A stretch of 64,000 bases of DNA from positions 475,420,008 to 475,484,007 of the forward strand of contig NC_081405.1 of the NCBI RefSeq assembly GCF_030272615.1. The letters are read 5' to 3'. The stretch comes from Cryptomeria japonica (Eukaryota; Streptophyta; Pinopsida; Cupressales; Cupressaceae). Below the pieces are notes generated by a model. It did not search any database. It had not been told where the DNA came from and was given only the letters and a program-made list of their open reading frames with translations. This document shows positions 21,763 to 34,550 of the stretch, piece by piece. Made by a program: the position numbers and the translations under genes. Positions within the stretch are counted from its first letter, which is position 1, and every line of letters begins with the position of its first letter.

Positions 21763-22896
21763 ATGGCAGCTAAAGGTATTCTTTTCAAGAAGGAAATTCT
21801 GAGGTTTGATGGAAGCAATTACACTATATGGAAGAAATGGATGGAGGTGCATTTGAAATGTCTTGGAGATGATTATTGGAAGATCACTAAGAATGCTTAT
21901 GTTGTTCCTCAAAATAGACCATCCACTCCTGATGAGATTAAGGAAGCTAAATATAACATCAGAGAAAAGGAAGCATTACTCAGTGCCCAGACTGATTCTG
22001 AAATGACAAATGTTATGGAGCTTTAGACCGCACATGAGATCTAGGTGAATCTTGAGATCCTGTATGAAGGTGATAGTCAAGTGAAAGTTGCTAAGTTGCA
22101 GAGTTTGAAAGGGAAGTATGAGAGATTGAAGATGGGAGATGATGAGAACATACATTCATGCATGGCTAAGGTGAATGAGCTTGTCCTTGGTATCAGATCT
22201 ACCAATGGAAAGGTTGAAGAAGATGAGATTATTTCTAAGGTGTTAAGATCTTTGCCTCCTACTTATAAACATAAGGTTGCTGCTATTGATGAGATCCACA
22301 GTGTAACTATTGTGACAAGAGATGTATTAGTTGGAAAACTTGCTGCATTTGAGCTGAGTGAATTTGGTAAATTACATGGAAAGTCTGAGACAACATTCAA
22401 AGCATCAGCATCTATGTCCAGTAAGCATAATTATGACCCTGATGAGTGCATAATATCCAGATATGAAGGAGAAAGAAGAGAGATATCAAAGCAAGAGAGA
22501 AAGCTTGATGATCTTGAAGCATTGATTGCCCAGAGATTACCTAAAGGTGTCGGTAAGTATGATGGAAAGTTGCCCTTAAAAATTTTTTCTTGTAATAACA
22601 TAGGACATTTTGGTTCTTGATGTCCAAAGAGAATGGTTAAGTATTACAGACATGATAAGTTTGATAAGTTTGATAGGAATGATAGATATGAGAAGCATGA
22701 GAAGTTTGATAAGCCTTATAAGTCTAACCAAAAGTTTAGGAACCAGAAGAACTGTTATTGTGTTGTGGATGAAGGTGTTACAAATGAAGAATCAGAAGAA
22801 GATGAAGTTGTGTTCATGCTATTAAAAAAGATAGTCCTGTGCCTATTGATTCCACTAGCTGCTTTGTTGAGGAGAAAGCTTTGGTTGCTAAGGTAG
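21763..22896 (+). pseudogene. gag: Copia element 2 gag, degenerate
   Basis: It starts at ATG 21763 (MAAKGILFKKEILRFDGSNY). UBN2 blocks follow (NYTIWKKWMEVHLKCLGDDY, KLQSLKGKYERLKMG, VLRSLPPTYKHKV). Stops fall at about 22024 and 22042. The zinc knuckle has lost its first Cys (IFSCNNIGHFGS) and is interrupted by a TGA near 22618. The Tyr/Asp/Lys/His-rich tail of copia element 1 gag is repeated here (KFDKFDRNDRYEKHEKFDK). Confidence 0.9.
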
Positions 22897-23594
22897 AAGA
22901 AAAAGGTGAATGGGTGATTGACATGGGTTGTTCACATCATATGACTGGTGACAAAATAAAATTTGTAATCATGGAAAGGTATGATGGTGGAATAGTCAGA
23001 TTTGGAGATGACAAAGCCTATGTAATCCATGGGAGAGGTTCTATTTCTTTTGATGGTAAGCATAACACTGATGATGTCATGTATGTTGAAGGTTTGAAGC
23101 ATAATCTTTTGAGTGTTGGACAGATGGTTGATAAAGGTTATGATTTACAATTTAAAGATGGTAAATGCAAGATCTTGAATGCGTCTAGTATAGAGATTGC
23201 ATATGGAACTAAGACTGAAGGTAACATTTTTCATTTGAATGCTAGTGAGAAAATTTGTTTGATTTCTAAGATAGATGAGAGTTGGTTGTGGCATAGGAGG
23301 ATGTGTCATGTAAACTCTGATTCATTGATCAAGATCAATTCTACTCGAGTTGTTAGGGATTTTCCTAAGATTGTTAAACCTGTTAATCCAGGATGTAAGG
23401 AATGTGAGTTGGGTAAGAAAACAAGGATTTCTTTCAAAAGAAAAAGGTACACATTAGATGGATTGTTAGAACTTGTGCATATTGACCTGTGTGGACCTAC
23501 AAATGTTAGAAGTGTGCTGGGTGATATATACTTTATGTTACTAATTGATGATTATTCCAAAATGATGTGGGTTGTCTTTTTGAAGGAAAAATAA
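22839..23594 (+). pseudogene. pol: Copia element 2 protease and GAG-pre-integrase, degenerate
   Basis: This is the longest clean piece, about 250 codons. The protease motif is DMGCSHHMTGD, with Met where Ser or Thr is usual. YVEGLKHNLLSVGQMVDKGY and the zinc-binding LWHRRMCHVN with CKECELGK follow. The integrase start VHIDLCGPTN is in the same frame. It stops at 23592, where the integrase continues after a single TAA. Confidence 0.9.
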
Positions 23595-24200
23595 GAAGCA
23601 TTTGAGAAATTCAAGATATTCAAAGCTAAAGTTGAAATTGAGTCCAGATTGAAGTTGAAGTGTCTGAGATCTAATAGAGGTGGATAATTCTATTCCGATG
23701 AGTTCAATTATTTCTATGAGATGCATGGAATCAGAAGACAATTATCTACTCCTAGGACCCCACTGCAGAATGGGATTGTTGAAAGGAAGAACTGTATTAT
23801 TTTAGATGTTGCCAGAACCATGTTTATTGAAGGAAATGTTTCGAAGGCTTACTAGAGAGAAGCTATTTGTACTACAGTCTATACATTCAATAGAGTTCAT
23901 ATCAAAGGTGATACCGGTAAGACTCCTTATGAGCTTTGGTCTGGTCATGTTCCTACTATGAAATATTTCAAATTTTTTGGTAGCAAATGTTATATCAAGA
24001 GAGATGAGGATATTGGAAACTTTGATGCTAGAATTGATGAAGGTATCTTTTTGGGATATTCAACAAATATAAAATCCTATCGATGTTATAACAAGAGACT
24101 GAGAAACATAGTTGAGAGTGAAAGTGTGAAGGTGGATGGAAACCTTGGGAATGAGATTAGAGCCTATGATGAAGGTCAACATGGTGTTTTAGCTCCTTTT
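23460..24200 (+). pseudogene. pol: Copia element 2 integrase, degenerate
   Basis: VHIDLCGP carries the first Asp and PLQNGIVERK the Glu. The second catalytic Asp position reads SNRGG, where D-R-G-G is expected, so it is lost. A C-terminal block (DTGKTPYELWSGHVPTMKYF, FGSKCYIKRDED) follows. There are three or more stops. Confidence 0.87.
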
Positions 24201-24414
24201 TAGCCTGAAGAGCCTAAGCAAAATGATCTGGTAGAGACATAGATTGTTGTTGCTGCCGGTGAGAATGTTCATGAGCCTAAGTCTGAAAAATCAGAATAAT
24301 CAGAAGACTCTGAGGTATATAAGATTAAATCATTTTGAGAATCAGATTATTGATTAAAGAATAGAGGTGTGATGAGTAGAAGAAGGTAAGTTGCAGAAGA
24401 GATATGTTTGATTT

Positions 24415-25130
24415 CTAAAGTTGAACCTAAAGATGTGGTTGAAGCTTGTAAAGATGATAATTGGATTAGAGCCATGGAATAAAAGTTAGATAATATTGAA
24501 AAGAACAATACTTGGGAACTGGAGCCTAGACCTAAGGATAAAAATGTTATTGGTACTAAATGGATTTTTAGGAATAAATTGAATGAAGTTGGTGAAGTAG
24601 TTATAAATAAAGCCAGACTAGTCTGTAAAGGTTATTCAAAGTAAGAAGGGATTGATTATGAAGAAACTTTTGCTCTAGTTGCCATAATTGAAGTTGTTAG
24701 ATTGTTGCTTGCTTATGTTGCTTATAAAGATTTCAAGGTATATCAAATGGATGTCAAATTTGGATTTTTGAATGGTGATCTAGAAGAAGTTTACATTGAA
24801 CAACCTGATGGATTTCACTATCAGATGATGGAGACATGGTATGTAAGTTAAAGAAAGCACTTTATGGACTGAAACAAGCCCCTAGAGCCTAGTATGCTAG
24901 ATTAGATAAATACTTGCTAAAATTTGGGATTTGTCAAAGGTGATGTTGATAGTAACTTGTACTTTAAAATTGAAAATGATAACATTTTGATTGTTGATGT
25001 CTTTTTTGATGATATTATTTTTGGTGGTGATGATGATATGAGCATGAAATTTATCAGTGATATGCAAAAAAGATTTGAGATGTCTATGATTGGTGAGATG
25101 AAATTTTTCTTAGGTTTCAAGATTGCATAG
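24415..25130 (+). pseudogene. pol: Copia element 2 reverse transcriptase, degenerate
   Basis: [48 protein letters not shown] and VFFDDIIFGG are readable. The last is the catalytic box with FFDD where YVDD is usual. Stops occur near 24480, 24640 and 24890, and frames change near 24790 and 24920. Confidence 0.88.
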
Positions 25131-25955
25131 ATAGGAAAAGGTATCTTTATATCTCAAACTAAATATGATAAGGAATTGCTAAAGAAGTTTGGATTAGATG
25201 ACTCCAAACCAGTTGGGACTCCTATGGTGACTATCTGTAAATTGTCCAAAAATGATGAATCTCCTAAAGCTAATCAGAGTTTGTACAAATCTATGGTTGG
25301 TGGACTATTATACGTTACTCAAACTAGGCCTAACATTATGCATGTTGTGTGTATGGCAGCTAGATATCAAGTTGATCTAAAGGAGAGTCATGTTAATGTT
25401 GTTAAAAGAATATTTAGATATCTAAAGTGAACTAAAGATTATGGTTTATAGTATCCAAAGAATGATGATTTCATGTTATGTGCTTATACTGACATTGATT
25501 GGGTAGGTGATGTTGATGACCGAAAGAGTATTACCAGTGGAACATTCTTTTTAGGTAAGAAATTGGTTTCTTAAGTCAGCAAGAAGCAGGCTTCAATATC
25601 TTTATCTATTGTTGAGGCTGAGTACATTGTTGCTACTGGTAATTGCACTCAAATAGTATGGATGAAGCAAATATTGAAAGATATCAGAGTTATTTATGAT
25701 GAGCCTGTTGTTATATAGTGTGATAATTCCAATGCTATAAACATGTCTAAAAATTTGGTGCAACATTCAAAGACTAAGCATATATCAATCAAATACAGTT
25801 ACTTGAGAGAGAAAGTCAGTGAATAGAAGGTGAAGCTAGAATATGTATCTACAAAGCAACAAATTGATGATATTTTTACCAAGCCTTTGCCTGTAGATAC
25901 ATTTGTCTATCTGAGAGACAAGTTAGGGGTCTCCACCCCTCCTAATGAGAACTAG
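25131..25955 (+). pseudogene. pol: Copia element 2 RT end and RNase H, degenerate
   Basis: SYKSM-type sequence with RPNIMHVVCMAARYQV precedes RNase H blocks DDRKSITSGTFFLGKKL, SISLSIVEAEY and CDNSNAINMSKN. Stops fall near 25428, 25450, 25573 and 25718. The polyprotein ends near 25955. Confidence 0.86.
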
Positions 25956-26321
25956 ATGTATTGAGTTGCATCAATCCGGTGGAATTCAGAGCCTTACTCT
26001 TTTAATCGGATTCGTGAGTTGGTGTTGCTCCTCTGCTAGAGTAGCCTGATGATTTGGTTGTGTACCCCTGGGATAGAGAGATTTCTGATATTTTTGGTTA
26101 TGTGTTTCAGGAAGAGACAGATTCATGATTCTATTTTAGTGGGAGAGAGTTTGATTTTTTGTTTTGGTAATATTTGGCATTGTTGTCAAAGGGGGAGAGA
26201 GATCATGTGAAAACTGCTTTATCTATCTTGATTTTAGGGGGAGTTTGTTGGTGATATCTTCTATCTTTGCATTGACTGTTTTTCACATTCATATGTTTCC
26301 ATCAATGCCAAAGGGGGAGAT
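25956..26321 (+). other. Copia element 2 3' UTR with three G5 purine tracts and PPT
   Basis: AAAGGGGGAG (26188), TTAGGGGGAG (26234) and AAAGGGGGAGA (26310-26320) have starts 46 and 76 bp apart, matching copia element 1. The last is the PPT next to TGTTGGATT. Confidence 0.87.
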
Positions 26322-27592
26322 TGTTGGATTATTGGGGATATTGTTTGATTTGGTTATTAATTGTTGCTGCTAGGATATTTTGTTGTCATTGATATCAACA
26401 TATTCATGTGAGTTATTCCGGTGAGTTTGGAAAAGGTTTTTGGTCTGGTTTTGTAGTTTGATTTTGCTAATCACTGTTTTATAGTATCTGATATTCCCTC
26501 TGGTATATACTGATGTGATAAGATCCTCTGCTGAGACTTTTGATTATTGTTTGGGATGATCTTTTGTATCTTCATTTCAGATGGTTCATGATCTGGTGCA
26601 CCACAAGCTATCATTCCTCGTGTTAGTTGTTGATCCGTTGTGTTCTTGAGCCTTGAGACATTGACATATGAAGATTTGAAAAGAGATGTTGATGCAACTA
26701 TTTTAGATGATTCTAACATGCTTGATGGTGTTTCCTAGTCATGCCCTATTTGTTTTGGTGATCCACATTTATTGTTAGGTGAGTTTTTTCTTGATTTATA
26801 TGAATCGGTGATAATTTGTGTGTTGTGCGGTTTATCTGGTGGTGTAGCGTTGCAGTTGATCTTGGCGGGATTTCTAGTAGATTTATTTGTTTGGGAATTT
26901 GAATTAGGTCCATGCTATGTAATGTAAATCATAATATTGATCTAGTGGTCAATCTTTGTATTATGTAATGTAATTTTTGTAATTATGGGTTAAGGGTTGA
27001 GGGTTTAGCTGATCTTGTTATCAATGTTGATGATTTATATATATAGGTGAGGTGCTTATGTAATTAGGTGTCGGTATTGTGTTTGCATTATCATAGAGAG
27101 GTAAATGTGTGAACAAGGATATATCATTCAACGAAGTGTTGTGGTGAGTTTGGTGTTGCAAGGAAGAGAACTATGCTTGACCGAAACTATCATTAGGAAT
27201 TTGTAGATGCTATTATTGTAGTTCATTCCTTTTGGATTGTATTCCAAATCATATTGTTGGTACGTGAGACTTCCCTAAGGGTTTTATCCTTCCGGGCATA
27301 TATCTTTTGAGCAGTGAGCTCTAGACAGTGTGCCTAAATGCATGTGCATTCCCCTTTGTAATATTTTCACATACTATTGCAGAGCATCATCTTATTGTGG
27401 GTAGGTTCCCATCATGGTTTTTCCCTTAACCAAGTTTTCCACATAAAAATCTTGGTGTTGTGTGTTGTAATGTTAATTTGCTTATATGTTATTGCTGAGG
27501 TTTATTGGTTTATGTTTTGGAAGTTTAATCGTGCATCCGATGAAGACTGATTCACCCCCCCTCTCAATATTCCTTCTTGATTGTTGCTAATA
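26322..27592 (+). repeat. 3' LTR of copia element 2 (1,271 bp)
   Basis: It starts TGTTGGATTATTGGGG and ends GCTAATA, where the 5' copy ends GCTAACA. It matches the split 5' LTR through its whole length by eye. Confidence 0.9.
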
Positions 27593-28149
27593 GCAATATC
27601 TTTAGGTCTATTTGCAACATGTGAAGAATCAACATCAAAATCAATAACCAAGGCACTAAATCTATTATCCTATCAGTATCACAAACTCAATACAATTTTA
27701 CAAGGCTGAAGGTATATGACCATCATAGGCCATATTAGCAATTTAGCAACTACTACATGTCCCCTCATCTTGTTCAAAAACTATATTTCAAACTTAAAAC
27801 TTAATTCAAGTCATGACAAATTAAATATAGAGAATAGTAGCGCATAAAACCTATAAATCAGAAATAGAGAAAGGCAGAAAAGTTAAAATCTAAAAGAAAT
27901 TGAGAATACAAATTTACAAGGATGAAGGTGTGCATCATAAGCTGGATTAGTAAAAGTGAGTACTGCATTTTTCCTGTTCATTAAGCAGAGTTATTTCAAG
28001 AGATGCCAAAATAAGAACCTTGAAATTAAGAGTAAAAGTAGAAAACTATGCAATACATACTATGATTCATGAGATCTTTGTGCCAATTTTTGTAGGGTGC
28101 TCCACTCTCTACCAGATGGAAGTCCAATTTATTTTAAAGTATAGTAAAT
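27593..28149. other. Spacer right of copia element 2
   Basis: No gene is recognised. In minus-strand sense it would be the 3' flank of the ORF at 28150-31866. No G5 polypurine tract or LTR start is visible in it. Confidence 0.4.
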
Positions 28150-31100
28150 CAACTACAACTTCATCAGCAATTCATATTTGGAAGAGTGACCTGACTCTAT
28201 TGTTTTACCCAATACCACATTCAAAGTTGTCAATGGTTTGATGAAATCCAGAAAGTTGTGAGGAGTTGTGTCCTTACGAAGCAAGTCTAAATCAGACTTC
28301 ATTTTGTCCTCCATCCTTTTTTTGAAAGCTTCTTTTCCAATGAATTTATTTGATGTGTCAACACTCTTCAGCAAACCAAGATTTAACAAATTGGTTGTCT
28401 TTTGTTGCAACTTCAATAACTTTTTCCCACCTTTATCCAAAATTTACTGTGTTTCTCTTACTTTCTTGCATTTTTGAATGATAGATGATGCCTTAACTGA
28501 GGCATCAATGTGGCTCTTAATTACCTTGGATGCCAAATAGTTGTCACTATTACTGTAGACTTCTTTCAAAATCTGTTTTGCAATATTCTCTTTTGAAATA
28601 ATATTTTTGGTCTTCTCAATGTGCTCTTTGAGCTTCCAAAAAAGTACTCTCAAACTTTCATTCAATTCCAACCATTCACACAACTTGTCACTCCTCTAAA
28701 TTATTTTCCCCCTAATGTTTTCTTTTATATACTTCACTATATTTTTCATATTGTCCTTCAATCTATCTTCTGAAGTTTTAATTTTATTATTTGCATTATG
28801 TTGCTCTTCTTTCATTTGTGCACATTTTTTTCTTTCTTCCTCTGCTTTCTCTTCCAAATGTTTTTCTTTTTCCATCTCATGCTCCAATTGGTTCTGTTAA
28901 TTTTTGTTTAAGGTAGCAACAGACTCTAGGCTTTTGTATAATTTTTTTGAAGTGGCTCTTTCATCATCAATTTTTTTAATTCTTTCATCCAATATTTCCC
29001 TCAGTTCCTTCAATTATACCTCCATCTGTTCATGCATTGTAATTGTTGAGGTAGAGGTAAAAATTTTTATTCTTCTCTATAATTCATTGCACTTGTTATC
29101 TGCTACTTTCCTCTTTGCTTTTTCATTTGCCAGGTCTTCCTATAACTTTTCCATTTGTTTCACCACCTTATTTTTCTCTCTCCATCTTTAGCAGTGAAGT
29201 GTAGATCACTTCGTTGGTCTTTTTTGACACACTAATTTTGTTCACATTTTGAACTTTGAAAAATCCCATTTGGAGGGTGCTAACATGAAATTCAGAGGGA
29301 TCTATTTGACTCTATGGTTTATTTTTATCTTTATTTGGGGGCATAACAACCATGAACTCCATCATATCTATGTTTGGGTCATATGTGGGAAATACCCTAT
29401 CTGATGTAGGATGTTCCTCTAAAGCTACAGTAAGGGCACCCCTCTTCAATTTCTTTTTTTTCTTTATTCATATATGTTTTTTGTGCAAATTTATTAAAGA
29501 AATCATTTTAATGAAAATCTGGGTTTGCTGAAGCAATTGAAAGTATGAAAGTTGAAATAGTACCTGCAGTGATATATGAGGCTCCACCTATGCTTGTGGT
29601 TCTAACTAATGCATTTTGAGTAGTACCAAAAGACATTCCTAATTATGTCCCACCTTCACTTGCAAGTGTAGTTTGTATTCACCATAGTTGTCATAACCTT
29701 TTGCTTCTTCACATTGCCTTGATCACTAGGATTCTGTATATTATCTACTACTATTGTCCTCTTGCAAGAGATATCTTGTTATTGCACTTTATCAGGACTT
29801 GTCATCCCCATCAATGGTAGTGGCACTTGATTGAACAATAATAGAAATACTATCGCAAGATTCCCCACTAGTGGTAGTGGCACTTGATTCACCACCAATA
29901 GGAATACCATGTTGTGGTGGTGGTTGTGATTGAATCTACATGTCTTCACAATATGGTTTTGAAGCTCTAACAAATTGAAATGGAGATGCAAGGTAATGAG
30001 TAGTACCTTTCTATGATGAATCTGATGAATCAAGTCCAATGACTAGTTTCTCAGGACATTTTAATTTTGAATTTGATGGAAGTGGTACCTCAAGTGGAAA
30101 CCAAGGGTCTTCTCCTCTAGGACCTAGACAACCACCTTCAAAACCACTTTTTTCCACAATGATTGCAACCTTTCTATATTTTTCTTTCATGAAAGCATCG
30201 AATCCACTCAATTTTGCAAAGACTATCATAGCTTTTGGAGTGACCTCAACTGCACACTCATTTTCATCATCACTTCTATCATATCCTTCTATGGGATACT
30301 CCATATTCAACAGTTTTCTAAACTCAATATCCTCATCGATTTCATCAAAGTTTGAAATGGTCTTTGGTTCACCGAGATTCTTCCTCATAGTCCAAAAATC
30401 ATTTATTTTGGTTTGAGTCCAATGTTTGTCTTTGCATTCATGCAGTATTTTTTGGGAATAACTTTGTTAGATGGATTGGTAGCTTTTTGGTGGAAATTGT
30501 AGGACCTCCTATTTTCATTTTGATTTTGGATGCCCTTCTCTATTGTTTTCTATGTGTGCGATGCCATTAATTTGTGATGACAATTCTTCTATTGAAATTT
30601 TATTGTTAGTGGCAATTTAATCCATCTCCTTTTTCACCTCATCCCAAGAGTCCATGTTTCTAAGATTTTCTCGCAATGGTTTTCTTTCATGTTGAAATAA
30701 CCTTTCAAAGTTCCCATTTGTCTTAAGCCTTGCTTGAATGATGCTAAGTGGATCATACTACCAATGACCCTCAACAGCAAAGCTAAAAATTATCAAAAAA
30801 TCATGTGCCACTTCAAATTCTTTTCTTTCAAATGTGTACCCTCTACATGAGAAAGGCAAGGAAGGAAATATGCTCTTCTTTTGTTGACCATGAAAGAGTA
30901 CATCTGTGCTCTCCAACTGCCATACATATTCCAATGCAAAAACCCTCTTTGTCACATGTATTGGAAGTTTGTAGGGTTTTACTACTTATCCATAAAACCT
31001 TAACATAGTGTAATCTTCCATGAAGAACCAGTCAACCGATTGTATTTGACTTCCGAGTTGAATGCAATCTCTACAAGACATGAACAATCTAGGCATTGGA

Positions 31101-31866
31101 GTGCTTGTAATTTCATTATACATTGCTGCCAAAAAGAAGTCTACAAAATGGTTGTAGTTCTTTCTATTATCATTCATCCTTATCTTAGGTGTCCATTCAT
31201 ATATTGGACACTCTATTATGTTCTAAGTCTTCTCATCAGTCTTATAGACCTCAATCTTTCTGGTCTCGAATATCAAGCATGATACTTTGATAGAAGAAGA
31301 TAGCACAAGTAGGATGTGAACCTAAATATATAACAGGAATATATTTTAATCAATAGTAATTGTGTTTGCATGGATTGAATAATGTGGTGAACAAAATTAA
31401 ATCTTACTGGTTCTGTTACGCAATGGATATTAAAAATCATTTCAAGAAGGCTGGCACCCACTTCCCTATCATTTTCCAATCCTAGGCAAAATGTTAGCAA
31501 GGAAATAGTATCTTGAACCCATGACACAAAAATATTATAATCATAAGGAGGCTTATGATTCTGATCTAATTGAGTACCAGGCACTATTAGACCTTTGATA
31601 AATGAATCTTCATAATTTGCATCGATTATGTCATATTGCTCTGCCAACTTTCCTAGGTCAATGTGGATGTTTGAGTTTTGTGTTTCAAAGCCTAGGTTCA
31701 ACAAACAAGCAAATTATCCCTCGGTTATGGATAAAATTTCCTCTTGAGTATTTTTATTAACAATTTCTTTTCTATCTTCATCATAATTTTGGGCAAGGGA
31801 ATACTTTAGGTAACACCATGCTGGGAAGTCCAACATACCACGATGCAATTTTATTTGTACTTGCAT
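28150..31866 (-). pseudogene. Spliced, nonsense-riddled ORF of unknown family
   Basis: Exon 1 runs from ATG 31866 to 31408 (MQVQIKLHRG, LDFPAWCYLKYS, LGKLAEQYDIIDANYEDSF). An 86-bp intron (31407-31322) has a GTAAGA donor and a TATTTAG acceptor and joins in phase to exon 2 (NYNHFVDFFLAAMYNE, FMSCRDCIQLG, VFALEYVWQLES). Near 30160-30060 the segment IVEKSGFEGGCLGPRG resembles a G-patch. From 29191 to 28153 the frame is strongly coiled-coil (HLEEKAEEERKKCAQMKEEQ) and interrupted only by in-frame stops. The frame changes once between 30011 and 29191, by an intron or a frameshift. I know no family for it. The layout (globular N-terminus, loose middle, coiled-coil end) parallels the cargo ORF at 15590-18943, but I see no clear sequence match. 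Confidence 0.6.
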
Positions 31867-32559
31867 TTAACATTGTGTTAAAGATAGTATATTTTTCCCT
31901 ATTTGGATCTCTTGCATTATTAGACAGTGCCTATCTAATTTCAATGATTCTCTTTTTACTTTTTACCATGGATAACAAGGTCATAAATATCATGGTATTC
32001 ATCAATGAAACCTATTGTTTTAACCAGTTTGGTTAAGTATATTTTTTTATTCACTTGGGTTTTAGTTGTACTATTTGGTTTTTCCATCATTGGTACTGTT
32101 AATGGTTCAAAATAATGCTAACCCTCAAGTTGAACCCCTAATTCTAGTTCTACAATCTAAATAGTAAACCACGAGATTCAAAAATTAAAAACGCGGGATG
32201 CAGGTGTTCTATATTTTACTCAAAAAATCTATTTAAGTAGACTAGTGCAAACAGACTCTATTGCATTCCTCAATCTAGTAGCCATTTCTGAATCTTCCTA
32301 GATTTACTAGTTTGTCCAAGAATCGAAATACCAATATGAGTCCCTTAGTTTGAAAACCCTCAAAAGTTCAAAAGTAAAACCTAAAGGGAAAAAATTATAG
32401 AATCATATTGTAATTTTATAAATTATTATTAATAACTATTCGCAAGGCCAAAAATCTAAAGAGGGGAAAATAGATTTGAAGGTTAAATGATCAAAACATA
32501 ACAAAATAAACCTGCAAAATGCTAAAATAGCATGAAAAGACCATTTCACCTTGCTATTT
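31867..32559. other. Spacer, possibly including the outer end of the gypsy 3' LTR
   Basis: No coding signal is visible. The left boundary of the gypsy LTR must lie somewhere between here and the TATA box at 32793, but I could not place it. Confidence 0.35.
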
Positions 32560-33555
32560 TACCTTCTCCTTTGGATTGATCTTGATGAAGTGAAGGCACC
32601 CCTTGATAATGCTCTAGTTGATGTGCTCCTTTGATTGCTGGATGTGGATGGCTCTCCAATGTTGTGCACAAATGGAAAGGATTTGAAAAATGATAACGAT
32701 GAGATGATAAAGTTGCCAAGATGATTTCCTGGGCTCAAAAGGGTAGCATAAACTTACTGGATTTGAAGATGTTTAGAATGAAGGGATGGAGCCCTATTTT
32801 ATAGGAAGAGGAGAGGAAAACAGATGGCTAGGATGAATTTGAGATGAAGGGCTAAGATTTGCTTGTGAGCTCACACAAGGTCCAAGAGAGGGTGTGGAGA
32901 CCAAGAAATATGCCTTAAAGGCATTTCGTATCTCCACACTCCACAAGATGCATTGGAGGAATTAAAAATTCTCCAAAATAAGGATATCATGGGGATTGAA
33001 GGAATAAAAAGGAATAAAAAATTCTCTGGGAGAGGGGATGCCTAGAGGAATGTGTGATTTTGAAAATCTTACATTCACCTAGGAAAAGAGCATTTAAAGC
33101 TAGTGGCTAGATGAAAAGGACAAAGAGTTGACTTTGTGGCTAATCATGATGATTAACCATTAATGACTCATTAGGAGGGGGATTAGAGGAAATGTTAGGT
33201 GGGATTAATATTTGTAGGAGAGAGAATGAGTGGAGGGAATAAAAAAATTAGAAGAATAATGTTAAGTGAGTTTAGGGAGTTTCTAGAAAAATGAATTAAG
33301 AAGATGATTCGTAGGAATCATGTAGGTTAACTAATTAATTGAAATTAATTAGCTAAGAGGAAGATTTGTGAGGATTTGATTTTTTTTAGAAGAATAAAGA
33401 AAGTGATTGATTTATTAAATAAATAAATCATATGCTACAGTGACAATATTAATTATATTTAATTAATATTGAGAGGAATTTGAATTAACATAATTAATTA
33501 ATTAATTATGCAAGGAATTAAAAATAATTAAAATAATTATTTTTAAGTGTCTACA
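32560..33555 (-). repeat. 3' LTR of the gypsy element, outer end undefined
   Basis: On the minus strand TGTAGACACTTAAAAATAAT starts at 33555 directly after a purine-rich tract. A TATA box lies about 750 bp further in. No second LTR copy is available, so the other end is a guess. Confidence 0.6.
32793..32803 (-). promoter_or_regulatory. TATA box in the gypsy LTR
   Basis: Minus-strand CTATAAAATAGGG is a strong plant TATA box at the expected U3/R position of the LTR. Confidence 0.5.
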
Positions 33556-33570
33556 ATTTGCCCCTCTTTG
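33556..33570 (-). other. Polypurine tract of the gypsy element
   Basis: Minus-strand AAAGAGGGGCAAAT directly precedes TGTAGACAC, fitting a PPT next to the LTR. Confidence 0.65.
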
Positions 33571-33770
33571 AAGCAAGGTGTGATGACACATTGATTCAAA
33601 GAATAATCTTGTTTTGATGCTGATATTGGTTTGATACGACTCTTGATTGATAGATTATGGTATGGTGATGCCCCCTCGAGAGATCAATTGAGGTATTTGA
33701 TCTTTGGAGTTTTGCGAAATTGATATCCCGATAGATTTGATTTGATTCAATTGATAAGATCTAGATTCAG

Positions 33771-34550
33771 GCTAGTTTTAAGAAGAATTCATCTTGTATA
33801 AGACAAAGATGATCACAGTGTCTGGTTTTAGGAAGGATTCATCCTGTATAAGACATGATTGATCACAATATCTAGTTTCAAGAAGGATTCATCCTATATG
33901 AGACATGATCAGAGTGTCTAGTTTCAGGAAGGATATATCTTGTATAAAGACATGGCTGATCACAATGTCTGGTTTGAGGAAGGATTCATCCTGTATAAGA
34001 CATGATCAGAGTGTCTAGTTTCAGGAAGGATACATCCTGTATAAGACATGATTGATCATAACATCTGGTTTTAGGAAGGATTCATCTTGTATAAGACATG
34101 ATCATATCACAATGTCTGGTTTTAGGAAGGATTCATCTTGTATAAGACATGATCAGAGTGTCTGGTTTCAGGAAGGATACATCCTGTATAAGACATGACT
34201 GATCACAACATCTAGTTTCAGGAAGGATTCATCCTGTATAAGACATGATCAGATCACAATGTCTGGTTTCAGGAAGGATTCATCCTGTATAAGACATGAT
34301 TGATCACAACGTCTGGTTTTAGGAAGGATTCATCTTGTATAAGACATGATTGGAGTGTCTAGTTTCAGGAAGGATACATCCTGTATAAGACATGATTGAT
34401 CACAATGTCTAGTTTCAAGAAGGATTCATCTTGTATAAGACATAATCAGATCACAATGTCTGGTTTCAGGAAGGATTCATCTTGTGCAAGACATGATCAA
34501 AGTGTCTGGTTTCAGGAAGGATACATCCTATATAAGACATGAATCAGAAT
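33771..34550. repeat. Tandem repeat array, about 16 units of 46-51 bp, in the gypsy 3' UTR
   Basis: Units carry the core GGAAGGATTCATCCTGTATA and AGACATGAT, preceded by CTGGTTTCA. They come in a short form of about 46 bp ending GATCAGAGTGT and longer forms of 50-51 bp ending GATCACAATGT or CACAACAT. The array lies between integrase and the PPT, where Tat/Ogre elements are known to carry variable tandem repeats. Confidence 0.92.

Larger units (their letters stand above)
13794..27592 (+). mobile_element. Ty1/copia retrotransposon, element 2, carrying a nested insertion
   Basis: The 5' LTR (13794-14595 plus 21228-21706), PBS, gag, protease, integrase, RT, RNase H, PPT and 3' LTR (26322-27592) are all present. 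Removing the insert at 14596-21222 and one duplicated 5-mer gives a 5' LTR of about 1,281 bp against 1,271 bp for the 3' LTR. It is a relative of copia element 1 with the same PBS and PPT layout. All frames carry stops. Confidence 0.93.

Noticed and set aside
13789-27597. ACAAC/GCAAT as a firm target duplication of copia 2
   Set aside because: Only three of five bases agree and the LTR end itself has changed (CTAATA for CTAACA), so it cannot be called with confidence.
33771-34550. CRISPR-like spaced repeats
   Set aside because: The whole 46-51-bp unit repeats, including the supposed spacers, and the array lies in a plant retrotransposon 3' UTR. It is a minisatellite.
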